Below are positions 34,111 through 45,410 of a stretch of 64,000 bases of DNA, piece after piece. Position numbers and translations under genes: made by a program. The notes below the pieces were generated by a model. That model searched no databases and was not told the origin of the DNA. It saw only the letters and a program-made list of their open reading frames with translations. Source of the stretch: Sternotherus odoratus (Eukaryota > Chordata > Testudines > Kinosternidae); assembly GCA_032164245.1 (NCBI GenBank), contig JAVMKO010000020.1:7963206-8027205 (forward strand). The letters are read 5' to 3'. How positions within the stretch are numbered: the stretch's first letter is position 1; the number at the start of each line of letters is the position of its first letter.

Positions 34111-37100
34111 CATTAACCCTAGTCCTTCAGTTCAAAAGGTCATCAGAGAGATCCCGAGATTCGCCAATGGCATTTTCAAGTGATAAAATAGCCAGCGATG
34201 TTAGTCTTTTGTTAGCCATTATTGATCGAAGATTTGTTTTAATGAACCTGAGCTATAGAAGTCTTAGAAAGTCATCAAAAATTACATGTTAAGCATAGCA
34301 AAAGAAGTATTACTTTTATAGTCTTGCATAGATAGGGATTCAATGGATATCTCTGGCATCTCCTTAAATACGTCCATTATTAGTTGTTGCTTACTTTCTT
34401 CAAGTCTTAAAACACAAGTACATTTTCACAATTACACCATAAAACAAGGTTCAGAATGTCGCAGCTGGTCTCTCACTTCTGGACTCTGCCTACTTATAAA
34501 TGGAAGTGGAAATTTTCATTAAATCGCATGACTCCATCAGCTGGGGCTTGAAGAAAAATCCAAACTCGCAATTAAATCATGAAAGTTAGCAATGCTGAAT
34601 ATGTACTGATGAGGAAGAACCAAATGAAACACTGAATATATTATGAGTCGGAGAGAAAAGTTGGTTTCCTTCCAAACTCCATTAACCTCCTGTATCGGCC
34701 TTTTTGTGAAGAGGCAGAGGAAAATGGATTCACTGATGTTTTATTGACAAATTATCTTATCCAAAACTACTACTATTAAATCACTGGAAATAATTAATTC
34801 AATATATCCTACAGGACATCCATTCATGAAAGGGTCTGGACTGGGGAAGGCCCTCAGCTGATGTATTGACTTTAATGGAACTATGACAGTTTATACAGCT
34901 GAGGTTATGCCCCATTGATGCTACCCCCTTTACAATCATTCATAAAATCTTGTTCAAATAAAAAGCCAGGTTGTGGATTCCTTATTCCCAATGGTGAACA
35001 ATTATTCACACAAGTAGCCCTATTGAAGTCAATGAGACTTCTCGTGTGAGGAACTGCTCCCCAAAGAGAGTAAATGATTCATAATCTGACCTACATTTAA
35101 CAAGGTTTTTCTTTTTAGTAGCACGAGTTTGTTGCCAAACATTTCCAACCTTTTCAAATTGCAGATTTCCAGGCTGAGCAAAAATGGCTGCGATTTTCTT
35201 TTAAGGTGATAATGTCACCACAGCTTTTGAATTAAATTGATTAAGCAAAACTGGAATAAGCCTCCCTCAATAGCAGGTGTAAACTCCTATTTGAATTATT
35301 CTCATAATGAATTTAAAAAGCTCCATTACAAACACTCTGGTTCCGCAGATGGTAGCGTTGAAAGCTTCTACTTATCCACCTTAGTTTAATTACAAGCAAA
35401 TTAATACAATTTACTTCGTTATATGGGGTGAGGGGAATGCTAATTTGAAAGAAGATAGCATCAGTGGCAATTACATCCCAGTCTTGCTCACTCTGGGCTG
35501 GCCAGTGGTGTAATGCTATTGCCCAAAATAAGATGGAAGCCATTAAAAAGGCCATATTTGCCAGCAGATCCCCCACACACATACACCACATTAACAGCCT
35601 AATCTTGCACCCATTAAAACCAGTGGAAGTATCACTATTGACTTCCATGGGAGTTGGATCAAGCCTTAAATTCGGATTTTAGGTACAGGGGTAAAGTTTG
35701 GTGTTCCCAGTGCTGCTGGTTGGTAAATACTGATTTTGTACTGACGGCCGCTCTTGTATATTATTTTTTAGACGATGAGATCAGCAACTCCTCTCTTTCA
35801 CATGGTGGTTTTTATATGTAATAATACACCTAGGGCTTTAAGTAACAAAGAAATAAAAGTAAGTTTATGAGCAGGAAGCCCCCTCTGCTCTAGAAATTAA
35901 AGGTGAAATTGAAATTAATGGTAATTTCACCATGGACTTCAATGGAGCTAGGGTTTTACCCTGTAAGTATAGATAGAGTGGTAGGAGGCAGATATGACTG
36001 GCAGTAGAGAATCCTGGAGCGTGGCACACTAAAAGGAAGCTCATTTGAAATATGCAGTTGAATGTGCTTTTAAGATGGCTTTGCATAATTTAGGTTCATA
36101 GAAATAGTTTAAAGATATTCATATACAAATTGGAACACTAGTCTCCAACCCTCATCTAATCCAATGTGATATAAATAATCTTCTATAAAACAACATGGTG
36201 AAAAATATTGTTCCCCCTGATTTACCTGGGCTAAGATCATTTTTGTAATGTCAGCTAGAGGTTTCTAAGGCTAAATAGGTTGTCATTACATGAAGAGCCA
36301 AGAATATATTTTTTAAGTGATCTATCTGGTTTCAAATGTTCTACACCAAATTTTGAGACATGGGGCCCAATACTGCCACCAGGTAGCCCCAATAACTCAG
36401 CATTTTGCAGGATTAATGCTACAATATTGTAACTTTAAAAAAAAATCATAGTATTTCTTGACATGTGACTAAGTGTGGACTGAAGCAAATCTGATTGCAG
36501 CATTGCCTATTAAACTGTAAGGATAGCACTTGGAGGTCTGTTTCCATTACCTCCATGCTAAGCATTGACGGTTGAAACTCGAAAGTCTTCGAGCTTAAGG
36601 TCATTCACATTCTTATCTGAAGCTTAGTCAAACCTCCTCTTGAGTCAACCACACTAGGCTGGAAAGCTTCTGAGAATAGAGTTTCTTGTGGGATTTCTGC
36701 TTCTTCTGATTTCTGATCCCAAGTAGAGCCTTTCTTCTGGCATTTTGTCTTAGCTTCTTCCCAGCTGGAAGAGATCTGATCTCTGAGAACTGAAAATCAT
36801 TGTTTTTTAGAAAAAAACATCCTATCTAAACCTCAGGAGAAGGCTCGGTTTGAGTTTGGATATGAAAGTGAAAGGAGGTTTGTGATGTTTATTTTATTTG
36901 AACAGCTACACCGATCGCTAGTAGTGGATTCCACAGTCCTTACTTAGGAAAAATACCCACTGAAGTTAATAGGAATTTTGCCTTTCACTGGGATCAATAT
37001 GAAACTAAAGGGCTTTTTATTATGTTCTTTGCATTTAACAGTGATTACATTAATAACTTAGTAATGAACTGGCACGTGTGTGTGTGTTTGTGTGTACAGC

Positions 37101-38577
37101 TCTGCCTTTCTCTAATGGATAGAATCAGGACAGTGTGTCATAGGCTCTATATTCACAACTACTAATAGTGATTCTCCTTGCATGTAAGGGCTGGGGTGAG
37201 GATGGGAATGAGGAAGAGCAGCACCACTGTACACACAGAACTCAGATCTGCTGCTGTTTATGAAGTTTTCACTGGCTGTGGTGTTCAGCGTAATGGTGAT
37301 AGTGAAATCCCAAGGTAGCTACGGGTTTGTTTCAATATCTTAAATGTTGAAATCTTCAAAGGTGCCAACTCCCCTTGGAAATCAATGAGATTTGAGTACC
37401 TAAATCTCTTAGGCTCTTTTGAAAATCCCCACACAGTTATAGTATTTTCTTGTATTATATACCTTCAAGTACAACTATTAACTAGCTTTTCAGTTAGCAC
37501 AGTTCTTGGATATGTTACCATTGAAGCTTAGTTAGTTAATTTGTTTTTATGAAGGAAGATTCCTCTATATACCTAATTGTAATCTGATTGGAAAACTCCA
37601 TTTTTTCTACTCCATTGATCCAATTTGTTTTCATTTTTATCTATGTTGAATGTACTGAACCCATTAGTCATTTCAGGGAAAGGTGCAAATGATCTTTTAT
37701 CATATCCACAAAGCTGCAGTGAGGCATATTGTGCCCAAAACTCAGAAAGCAAGGAATAGAAAATATCTGTAGGTAAAATAGCAGGCATTGCTTCTTAGAA
37801 AATGGAAACTATCTATGTGACTTGAGTTCATAGGTGTATTTGAAATCACCTAATGTGATCATTTACAGTTCAGTGCACAAATTCACTCCTATTCAGGGAT
37901 AAATAAAATATAAGCTTCCGTTATGTCTAAATCTGTCATTTCTGCTTACTACATCGGGAAGGATTTTACTTTACTGTCATGCATGTGATTTAGCAAGTAC
38001 CATATGTTAATTACGACATGTGGTTTATTGACTAAAGTTGAAAGAAGCTGAAATAATGATGGACTATTTAAATTTTCTCATGATCTAGTTTGCCCAAAGG
38101 GCGTTAACATATTAAGTCAGATGTTTAACTGGTGAAAAATATGCATCATCTGAGGATCTGGTCCGTCATTTTCAGTGTTCTCATTTAAGGAGAACTCCCT
38201 GGATCAGGGGGATAGTACAATAGTAATGCACCACTTAGGTCTCACTTCAGATCCAAGAACAATGAAATCCATTAAAATCATTCAATGGAATAAAAAAATA
38301 AGCAGATTTTTAAAATGAGAAACAGAAAAGCTTTATTTTTAATTAACCTTTGGAACTCATTGAGACAGGAGAGCTTAGTGGGTGTAAATAACCATGACTG
38401 CATTTATATGGGCAATGAGAACATTCCAGAGTTAAATAATGTGAATTGAACAGCATGTTAACATTCTCTGGGGGGAAATAAATCCTTTTGTTTCAGGGCA
38501 AAAATCAATTCTTAGCTAATAATAGGGATTTGAGAACACACTTTCCCTGTGGATAGGATATTATGTAACAGCCTAAT
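34111..38577. other. Long unique block; candidate conserved noncoding DNA at 34680-35460
   Basis: About 4.5 kb with few repeats. 34680-35460 contains several homeodomain-like AT words ('taattaattc', 'tttaattacaagcaaatta') and reads unlike decayed repeat. 35000-35060 and 35600-35660 have small 'gaagtcaatgag' traces. 37078-37100 is a GT-rich run. No coding exon is recognised. Confidence 0.3.
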
Positions 38578-38645
38578 GCAGGCTTTCTTGCACCTTCTTC
38601 TGAAGCAGCTGCTATTGGCCACTGTCAATGACAGACCTGAATAAA
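38578..38645 (+). mobile_element. CR1 LINE, tiny 3' fragment
   Basis: 'gcaggctttcttgcaccttc', 'ttctgaagcagctgctattg' and 'gccactgtcaatgacaga' match the CR1 3' block at 7330-7420. Confidence 0.6.
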
Positions 38646-39589
38646 TTCAAATGTGATTGGACCCGCTAGACGGTCCCTATGTGATGTGTAGAGTTGAATT
38701 TCACCCCGAGCTAAAAACACTGGGCTAGATTCTGATCTGAGTCTCTGGCGTAAATCCAGAGGTAACTTTTTGTCATTATGACTTATAATGTGCAAAGGGA
38801 GGGACTAGAGGTCCTATTCAGGGATCAGAGCACTATGTATGTATGTGTTTATGCTAGATACTGCAGAAACACATACATAACAAAAAGGTCTTGCCATCTA
38901 AATAAACCTGTGTGGATGAGATTAAATCAGGTCTCTGCCCCTCATCTGGCTCCATCATATGCAATTTATCAATGAATCTGTTCAGCAGTCACGTGTCTAG
39001 TGCAGAGGGAAACTGAATATCTGCTCATGTTCCTCTTTATAACATGTCTAGTCAATTACATTTTTTCTATCTGAAGGAAGTCTTTGGCCAACGATGACTT
39101 CATTAAACTCGATGAATCTGCCTCAGGAGCACAGCTGGTAATTTGTACACATACATATCAGTCTGTGTGTTAGTTCCCTGGACAGCATCTGTCTCTTTCC
39201 CAAAATGAGACCTGCCCTTCTAGTCCATGGGCCAGATTCTGATATCACTGATAAGTGGAGTAAAAAGGAATCACTTCATATTTCCTTCCCTCCTCCCCCC
39301 GTTATGCTGTGATCCAAATCTGGCCCGGTGTGATTGACTGCTACAGCGGTGGATGAGGCACCAAGGCAGAGAAAACTAGCAACATATTTTCGTAGGAGAT
39401 GATGTATCAGATCCCCAACCACTTTTCCTTCCCCTGTCCCAAATAAAGGAGAAAGAAAGGGAAGGAAAGAAGAGGGGGATCTGTTTTCCTAGGAAACAAC
39501 TGTGTGTCATGAAATATAATGAATGGTTCTGAATGAACTGCTTATACAGGAGTGGAGGGAGGTGAATGTGTGGTTAATGAAGTGAACTG
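38646..39589. other. Mostly unique, with 'agattctgat' repeat traces
   Basis: 38725-38775 and 39233-39330 contain 'gctagattctgatctgagtc' and 'gccagattctgatatcact', a short dispersed family. A 'gaaagaaagggaaggaaaga' purine run lies near 39450. Confidence 0.35.
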
Positions 39590-39830
39590 GATTGAGGAGG
39601 TTTAGATTCAATTCCTCAGCTATGCCACAGGTTCCCTGTACATAGTGGGTAAATCACTTAATTTCGGTGTGCCTCAGATAATATGCTTCCTTTCTCCCAC
39701 CTTTTGTCTTGTGTGTGTATATAGAAAGAGAGAGAGAAAAATAATTCTTAAGGGCAGGGATGGGTTCTTTGTGTACAGTGCCTTGCATGAGACCATGACC
39801 TTAGGGTCTCCAGAGACCCATTATCTATCA
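39590..39830 (+). repeat. MIR/CORE-SINE-like element
   Basis: Plus-strand order: 'gattcaattcctcagctatg' (B-box-like head end), 'gggtaaatcacttaatttcg', 'gtgtgcctcag', then after a diverged middle 'aagggcagggatgggttctt' and 'tgtgtacagtgccttgcatg'. Confidence 0.7.
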
Positions 39831-40054
39831 GGGTTTCAGCTAACTGCACCTGTTCTCCCCTTCTGTGGTCCACTCCAGGGGTGTCCAGTCACTTGTGAGA
39901 CTTACCTGTCTCTGGACATGGACCTGTTTTCCTTTCCCTTTGTGACCAGTGGTTTTAAGGCTACATAGGCCCCTACTACGCACTATGAAATCCCCAATAA
40001 GCCACACTAACGGCCATCACCTGCACTGTGCGTGCTCTCCAAAAACCGGGTTAT

Positions 40055-40580
40055 ATCAGCAATTATAAGTTACTGTACAGCTCTTCAAAAGGAATCCTGT
40101 ATATTTTATAGGCAAAAGCGGACAGAGAAAATGGATCAAATAATAAGTGGATTTACAACACACTAAATATACCATAAATCGCCCATCAGACCTATGGGGC
40201 CATGGTAAGCCAAATGCTTTCCAACCCTTCCGCAAAGGCTGGCATCCCCAAAGAATCAAAAGTCCTGTCCATTTGCTGCATTGAAAGGAAGGCCACAGAT
40301 CAAGCTGAGCTTTTTATACCAAAATCCCTTTCTTTTTTTGGTTCAATCTGGGTTGTCCAGAGGCTTAATCTCTCTAAACCCCAGGGAATTGGTACCTGTC
40401 CGGAATTTTTGGTAGTCTCAGAGACCCACCTTAATCACCCCCTGCTGTTTTAATTCCCTGGAGGAGCTGTAGTAACCTTTCCCCATGGAGAAGACCCCAA
40501 TCACACGCAAACTATTCATACATTTAATACAATGGTCCCCAGAGATACTGCGTGGGGTTACAATATCAGTCATATAGCTC
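40055..40580. repeat. Long unclassified interspersed repeat, copy 1
   Basis: Shows colinear resemblance to 48640-49110: 'aggcaaaagc' against 'aggtaaaagc', 'ccctttctttttttggttc' against 'cctttctttgtctgttgg', 'ccctggaggagctgtagtaa' against 'tcctggagaactatggttgc', and 'tactgcgtggggttacaata' against 'tactgtatggggttgcaatg'. This copy corresponds to the second half of the longer one. No coding motifs and no clear ends. Confidence 0.55.
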
Positions 40581-40584
40581 CCAT

Positions 40585-40990
40585 CACTGATTGGTCCTTG
40601 TTTAGCACCTTTCATTGGAGGATCTCACAGCCCTTTATAAATGTTGAGGGACCAGACTATGCCAGTTTGCAAAGGGTGACACAAGGCCGTGATGCCCAAG
40701 GGGGAGCCATCGTGTGCTGGGATGCTGTTTACTTCCCTCTCATGCAGCCTGCTGGTTCCTGCCACACAACCAGGACCTTACCTGCCTGCCCTTCGCACCT
40801 GGGCACCAGAAAAACACCAACCCCGGCAATTCTGCATGCCCCCCTCAGGTCGATTCCTTGTATCCACATAAGACCCTGGCAGCCCCCTGTGAGAAAAGAT
40901 AAAGATTATTCTCCCCATTCTAAACACAGGCATTGAGAGTTGAAGGGATCTGTCCAAGGTCCTCGTGTTAGCACGTGCTCTGTGCAAGGT
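40585..40990 (-). repeat. MIR-like element, probably interrupted
   Basis: Begins 'tgtttagcacctttcattgg', 'aggatctcacagccctttat' and resumes near 40890 as 'gattattctccccattctaa' and 'ccaaggtcctcgtgttagca'. About 230 bp of unrelated sequence separates the halves. Confidence 0.4.
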
Positions 40991-41384
40991 GACTGTCTCT
41001 AATTCTAAACCACTTCCAGATGAGAACCAAAAGCAAGGGCTAAATTGCAATCCGGAGGTGTGATATTTAGACATCTCTGATCTAGCTTTAACATGTCTGC
41101 CTCAGGTACCAACAGAAACGAAGCCACAGAAACACATGTGTCAGCTCGGACTGTACAAGCTGACTGGACCCAGGGTACTTTCTTAGACAGGTAGCCAGCA
41201 CAGAAGGCTGTGCCACCACCGATTCACTGCTATTGTTACTCCGTTTTCACCTCTCACCCATTGTCTTGTCTCTCTAAGCTCTTCAGGAAAGGGAATGTCG
41301 CTTATTGTGTATTTGGCAAACTCACATGTTCCTACTTTTTATCTACCATAGTAAATAGCCTCCTGGTTTCCTATGTCAGAGATC
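40991..41384. other. Unique sequence, no feature recognised
   Basis: No gene or repeat recognised. Confidence 0.4.
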
Positions 41385-41405
41385 GGGGGGGGGGGGGGGG
41401 GGGGG
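41385..41405. repeat. Poly(G) tract, 21 G
   Basis: An uninterrupted run of 21 G on the plus strand, able in principle to form G-quadruplex structures and prone to assembly error. Confidence 0.95.
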
Positions 41406-41934
41406 AGAGATTTAATGGGGCTATGAAATACTGACTGCTCCTGGTGTTCCAGAAACCAAATTAATGTGGCATGAAAGAATAGGAGGAGCTCCCCTGCTGC
41501 ATCCCGAACTCGTTTATTGCTGAATTTTGCATGGTTAAGAGGAGCATTTCTAGTCTTTTAAAGACATTTTCTATTGTTTCTCCATGAACTCAGAAATGTC
41601 AGGCCCTGTGGCAGAGAGAACCTAAAACGAGGGATTTGTTTGTGAGGATAATCAGATTATTTATTTTTCTACTTTTCAAAATATGTCCCCGAGGCCAGCG
41701 CTTAAAGCAAATAAGTACTTCACAGATCCACCGATAGCAGGAAGCTGTTGTTTAATTCTTGCATGTTTAGGAGAGAACTGTCAAAAATTGTGCTGGTTGA
41801 TATTTGCGGAGCAAATTGTTAAAATCACCGGAGAAGCAAGAGGCAGGAATCCTCTCTGGTGAAGAAGATACAAATGCTGTAATAATAATCTGAACACTGA
41901 TTTTCATCTGCCATCATGGGATCAAATGTTACTT
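41406..41934. other. Unique block; candidate conserved noncoding DNA
   Basis: Repeat-free, with words such as 'gaggataatcagattattta' and 'gcttaaagcaaataagtact' that read like conserved noncoding sequence. No comparison was possible. Confidence 0.3.
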
Positions 41935-42057
41935 GATTCTGATGCCATTCCTATGAAGTAGGTGTAATTATTCATGGTTTTACAGATTGAGGAGGAGAGT
42001 GAATGTGTAGCAGAAGGATGATGTGATTTGCTATTGGTCATATAGTGAGTTCAGTAG
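41935..42057 (-). repeat. MIR/CORE-SINE-like element feeding into a tandem array
   Basis: 'atgaagtaggtgtaattatt', 'tggttttacagattgaggag' and 'ttgctattggtcatatagtg' are reversed MIR blocks. The copy's head-side segment is repeated in the array that follows. Confidence 0.6.
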
Positions 42058-42470
42058 CAGAGCTAGAAATAGAAAACACAAATAGAACAGAGCTAGAAAT
42101 CCAACTGATCCACTATGCATCTTCCCCAAAGCCAGGAACAGACCTGTGCTCCAAACACAAGACCATGGTTCTTCTCAGACAAGCTGCCACTAACCTACTG
42201 GGAACAGAACTCAATCTTTGTGCTCTAACCACATAATACACTCTTACTGAGCCAGGTATAGAACTCAGGTGTTAGTTTCCCAGTCACTCCGGCTCTAATC
42301 ATTAGATCACATTCCTTTCCAGAGCACCAGTAATAGCATTCCTGGTTCTGAGTCACTCCTGCTCTGACTACAAGACAACCCTCCCACTCAGAGCCTAGAA
42401 ATAGACCCGATTCCCACTTCCTTGTGCTACCCACTAGTCCACACTTCCTATACCATGTTTGGAATCCAGT
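42058..42470. repeat. Decayed tandem array derived from a SINE head
   Basis: Motif 'gagcYagRaatagaac' recurs near 42058, 42089, 42129, 42200, 42249, 42321, 42390 and weakly at 42452. Clear intervals are 71, 72 and 69 bp; others are shorter because of deletions. Each full unit continues with 'cactcctgctctgacta/ctctaatcattagatcacat'-like sequence, the reversed tRNA-like head of the neighbouring MIR-like element. The array is therefore an expanded piece of that SINE. Confidence 0.75.
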
Positions 42471-44069
42471 CCCTTCCTACCTGATCTTTACCTGTTTCCT
42501 CAGGTAAAAGGCTTACCTTAAAATAATAAGTTTATTTTTATTTTAATCTATCTCTATCCTTACAGGTACTTGTGCTGTTTAATAGTGCTCCTAGCTAGCT
42601 AGCTAGCTGTCTGCACTGCTGCTGCTCTGTTCATTGCCAACCAGAATGCTGCACATTGTTAAACCAGGCAAAAAAGCCTCAGAGCAAAGTTGATGAAGTA
42701 GGGAAATGGCAAGGAGCCAGTCTGACTGTCCTTCACCCAAACCATTGCCCGTGCCCCTTCTTCCAAAGCATCTGGTGCTGGACGCAGACAGAATATTCAA
42801 TTGAATGGGCCGCGGGTCTGATTCAGAACAGAAATTTTTCAGACCCAATGCAATGTGAAAGCAAGGTCCTGAACAGACAGTGACCATGGATGGAAGTTCT
42901 GATTGAGACCAGACAGCAGGCTACTCAATAGTTACTCAAAGACAAGACCAGGATTTTAACTTGGCTCTGTATTTCAGCCCATTTTTGACATGTCTGTCTT
43001 CTTGACATGGGGTGCTGAGGGCTTGGATACAGAGAAAATTAACAGGCAAGGGCTAAGCATTGATCTATTTTGCTTTATTTTAATATTCCAGTGATAATGC
43101 TGTTGCTTTGCTTTCAGGACTCGGATAGGGCACTGGATTTACAGCCTTGTAGGTGTGCCTCATTTTGCCCTGGCCAGCTAGCTAAACCCCAATCAGCTTC
43201 AGCAATGAATTGAGTTCCCTCCTTCTCTTTCCCTTGGTCTTGCTACTGAGGTTGCCAACATGGATGGCAATTAGTGCTTAACTCTCTGGTGGTTACTTGT
43301 CCCTTAGGATCAGGAAAAAGACCCCCCTCTGATTTTGCAGTAGGCTGTTTGGATGACAACACTTTTCTGTCATTAGTAGACATTATCTGTGGTTTCAAAT
43401 TCAGTTCGGTAACTTACAGCTGAATGACATTGAATCCATTTGTTAATTCCCTGAACCAGCCAGCATCCCATTGTTTTCCAGGCTTTTGAAGGCATTTCAC
43501 ATCTCTTGCAACACACTAATGAGCACCTGTGCATTAACTTGGCTTCCCTGTGCACTGTAATTCCTTTTCATTGTCGGCATCTGACGCGTTGTATAATGTC
43601 CAATTTGGGGTGGTATATGTAGCCCGTTGCTACTCGCTAAGGTCTTTGTATTTCTGTGTCATTTCAGTGCCTTGTTTAATTTCTCCAAGGTATGTGATAT
43701 ACTCCAAAGTGCAGTATTTTTTTTTCTGTGAACTGGTGAAAATGCAAACATTGCAGAATTCTAGGGGCTGTCAGAATGGCAAGTGCAAATATCCCGTAGG
43801 GCTGGATTTTGATACTCTATGTTAATGGTGAGCGTGTTGGTTTCCATTGGAACTGTCTGAGGAGTAGGGGCTCGATCCTTCAAGGTATAACTCCTCTAGG
43901 TCTGATTCTGCAAAGCTGTTGTATTATGCCGATAAAGAGATCGCTTTCTCTGGGGCTGGTCCAGGATTGTGCCACAAACTCCCACAGGAACTAAGGACCA
44001 GGAGAAACTTTACCACCATTGGCTCCAAGTGCCAGGTGCATTTCTTTGATCTATTTGCTCCAGCATTAT
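42471..44069. other. Mostly unique, (CTAG)n at 42592-42609
   Basis: A short 'ctagctagctagctagct' run is present. No gene or named repeat is recognised; open frames are below 95 codons. Confidence 0.4.
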
Positions 44070-44205
44070 TTTATTATTAGTTTATTCATATTGTGGGAGT
44101 GTTTAGGAGCCCCAGTCAGGACCAGTATCCCATTGAGCTGGATGCTGTAGAAATGGAAGAAAAAGCTGGTCCCTGCCCCCCAAATGAACTATCTAAGTAT
44201 AAATA
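44070..44205 (-). repeat. MIR/CORE-SINE-like tail
   Basis: Reversed order: 'ttattattagtttattcat', 'ggagccccagtcaggaccag', 'atcccattgagctggatgct' and 'ggtccctgccccccaaatg'. Confidence 0.7.
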
Positions 44206-44719
44206 CAACATGAACACAGGACAATGTGTGCATTTTAAAAAAACCAACCTCTTTGAAAACAAAATACTACACCAATTCTCCCGCTGGAGAGAGGAGGAAA
44301 GAGGGAAAGAACTGCACATAGTCATGTTGCTTAATGCACTGCCGGAAGGTACTCAGATACAATAGCAATGAAGGTGGTACAAGAACCTGTGCAGCGTAAA
44401 ATAGAAGCACTGCAGTACATGCTTACCTGTGAGCATGAGTAGTCCCATTGACGTTAGAGCATGATTATAAGTATTGTTACACTACAAAACACAGTTGTGG
44501 TGAGAGCTCCAGTTAGAAATAAAATAAAATCAGAGGGGCTGCCACTATTAATTTTTCCCCATTGTGTGTGTGGGTGGGTGGGTGGTGTGTGTACGTACTG
44601 CAATGGGCTTTGGATCAGATTCTGCTTGGGGAAATGTGAGTCAGATGGGGTTAGCTAATTGGAAATCATAGATTCAAGTGTTATTAGCATACATCCCCAA
44701 CCACAAATATCTTCCTATT
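44206..44719. other. Unique sequence, short GT/GGT run near 44566-44590
   Basis: 'gtgtgtgtgggtgggtgggt' is the only simple-sequence feature; nothing else recognised. Confidence 0.4.
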
Positions 44720-45155
44720 GCAGTTCATAACCAGCCATTGATGGATCCATCCTCCATGAATTGGTCTTGTTCTTTTTTGGAAACTTATTATAGTTTTGAC
44801 CTTTACAACATCCCCTGGCAAAGAATTCCACAGATTGACTTTGTGAAGAAGTACTTCTCTTTGTTTTAAACCAGCTACTTATTAATTTCATTGGGTAACC
44901 CCTAGTTCCTGTCTTATGTGAAGGAGTAAATAACATTTTCCTATTCAGTTGCTCCACACTAGTCAAAATTTTATAGACCTCATTCATATTCCCTCTTAGT
45001 CGTCTCTTTTCCAAGGTGAAAAGTCCCAGTCTTTTTAATCTCTCCTCATGTGGAAGCTGTACCATACCCCTAATTATTTTTGTTGTCATTCTGTGTAACT
45101 CTTCCAATGTATCTTTTTTTGCAATGGGGCAACCAGATCTGTATGTCATATTCAA
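44715..45155 (-). pseudogene. CR1 ORF2 C-terminal remnant
   Basis: A 146-codon minus-strand frame. Residues about 18-65 ('LEELHRMTTKIIRGMVQLPH', 'ERLKRLGLFTLEKRRLRG', 'NEVYKIL') are the conserved region after the CR1 reverse-transcriptase thumb, homologous to 22494-22739. Later 'MLFTPSHKTGTRGYPMKLI' and 'VEFFARGCCKGQNYNKF' also fit CR1. The catalytic domain lies upstream and is not in this frame. The methionine is internal, so this is not a start. Nonfunctional fragment. Confidence 0.85.
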
Positions 45156-45410
45156 GTTGTGGGCATACCATACATTTATATAGAGGCATTAGGAAATTTT
45201 ACATCTTATCTATCCCTTTCCTACTGGCTCCTAACATTCCATTAGCCTTTTTAACTGCTGCTGCATGCTGAGTGGATGTTTTCAGAGAACTATTCACAGT
45301 GACTCCAAGATCTCTTTCTTGAGTGGTAACAGTTCATTTAGACCCCATCATTTTGTATGTATAGTTGGGATTATGTTTTCCAATGTGCATTGCTTTCCTG
45401 GTTTAATTGG
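44720..45410 (-). mobile_element. CR1 LINE fragment (ORF2 end)
   Basis: Reverse-strand CR1 sequence running from 'ccaatgaaattaataagtag'-type 3' blocks (44880-44900) back through 'gactaagagggaatatgaat' and 'gaagagttacacagaatgac' to 'agagatcttggagtcactgt' near 45300-45320. Both termini are incomplete. It represents a CR1 subfamily different from the one at 21698. Confidence 0.85.

Noticed and set aside
42058..42470. CRISPR-like array
   Set aside because: Units are degenerate, contiguous and derived from a SINE head; there are no constant repeats with unique spacers and the genome is vertebrate.
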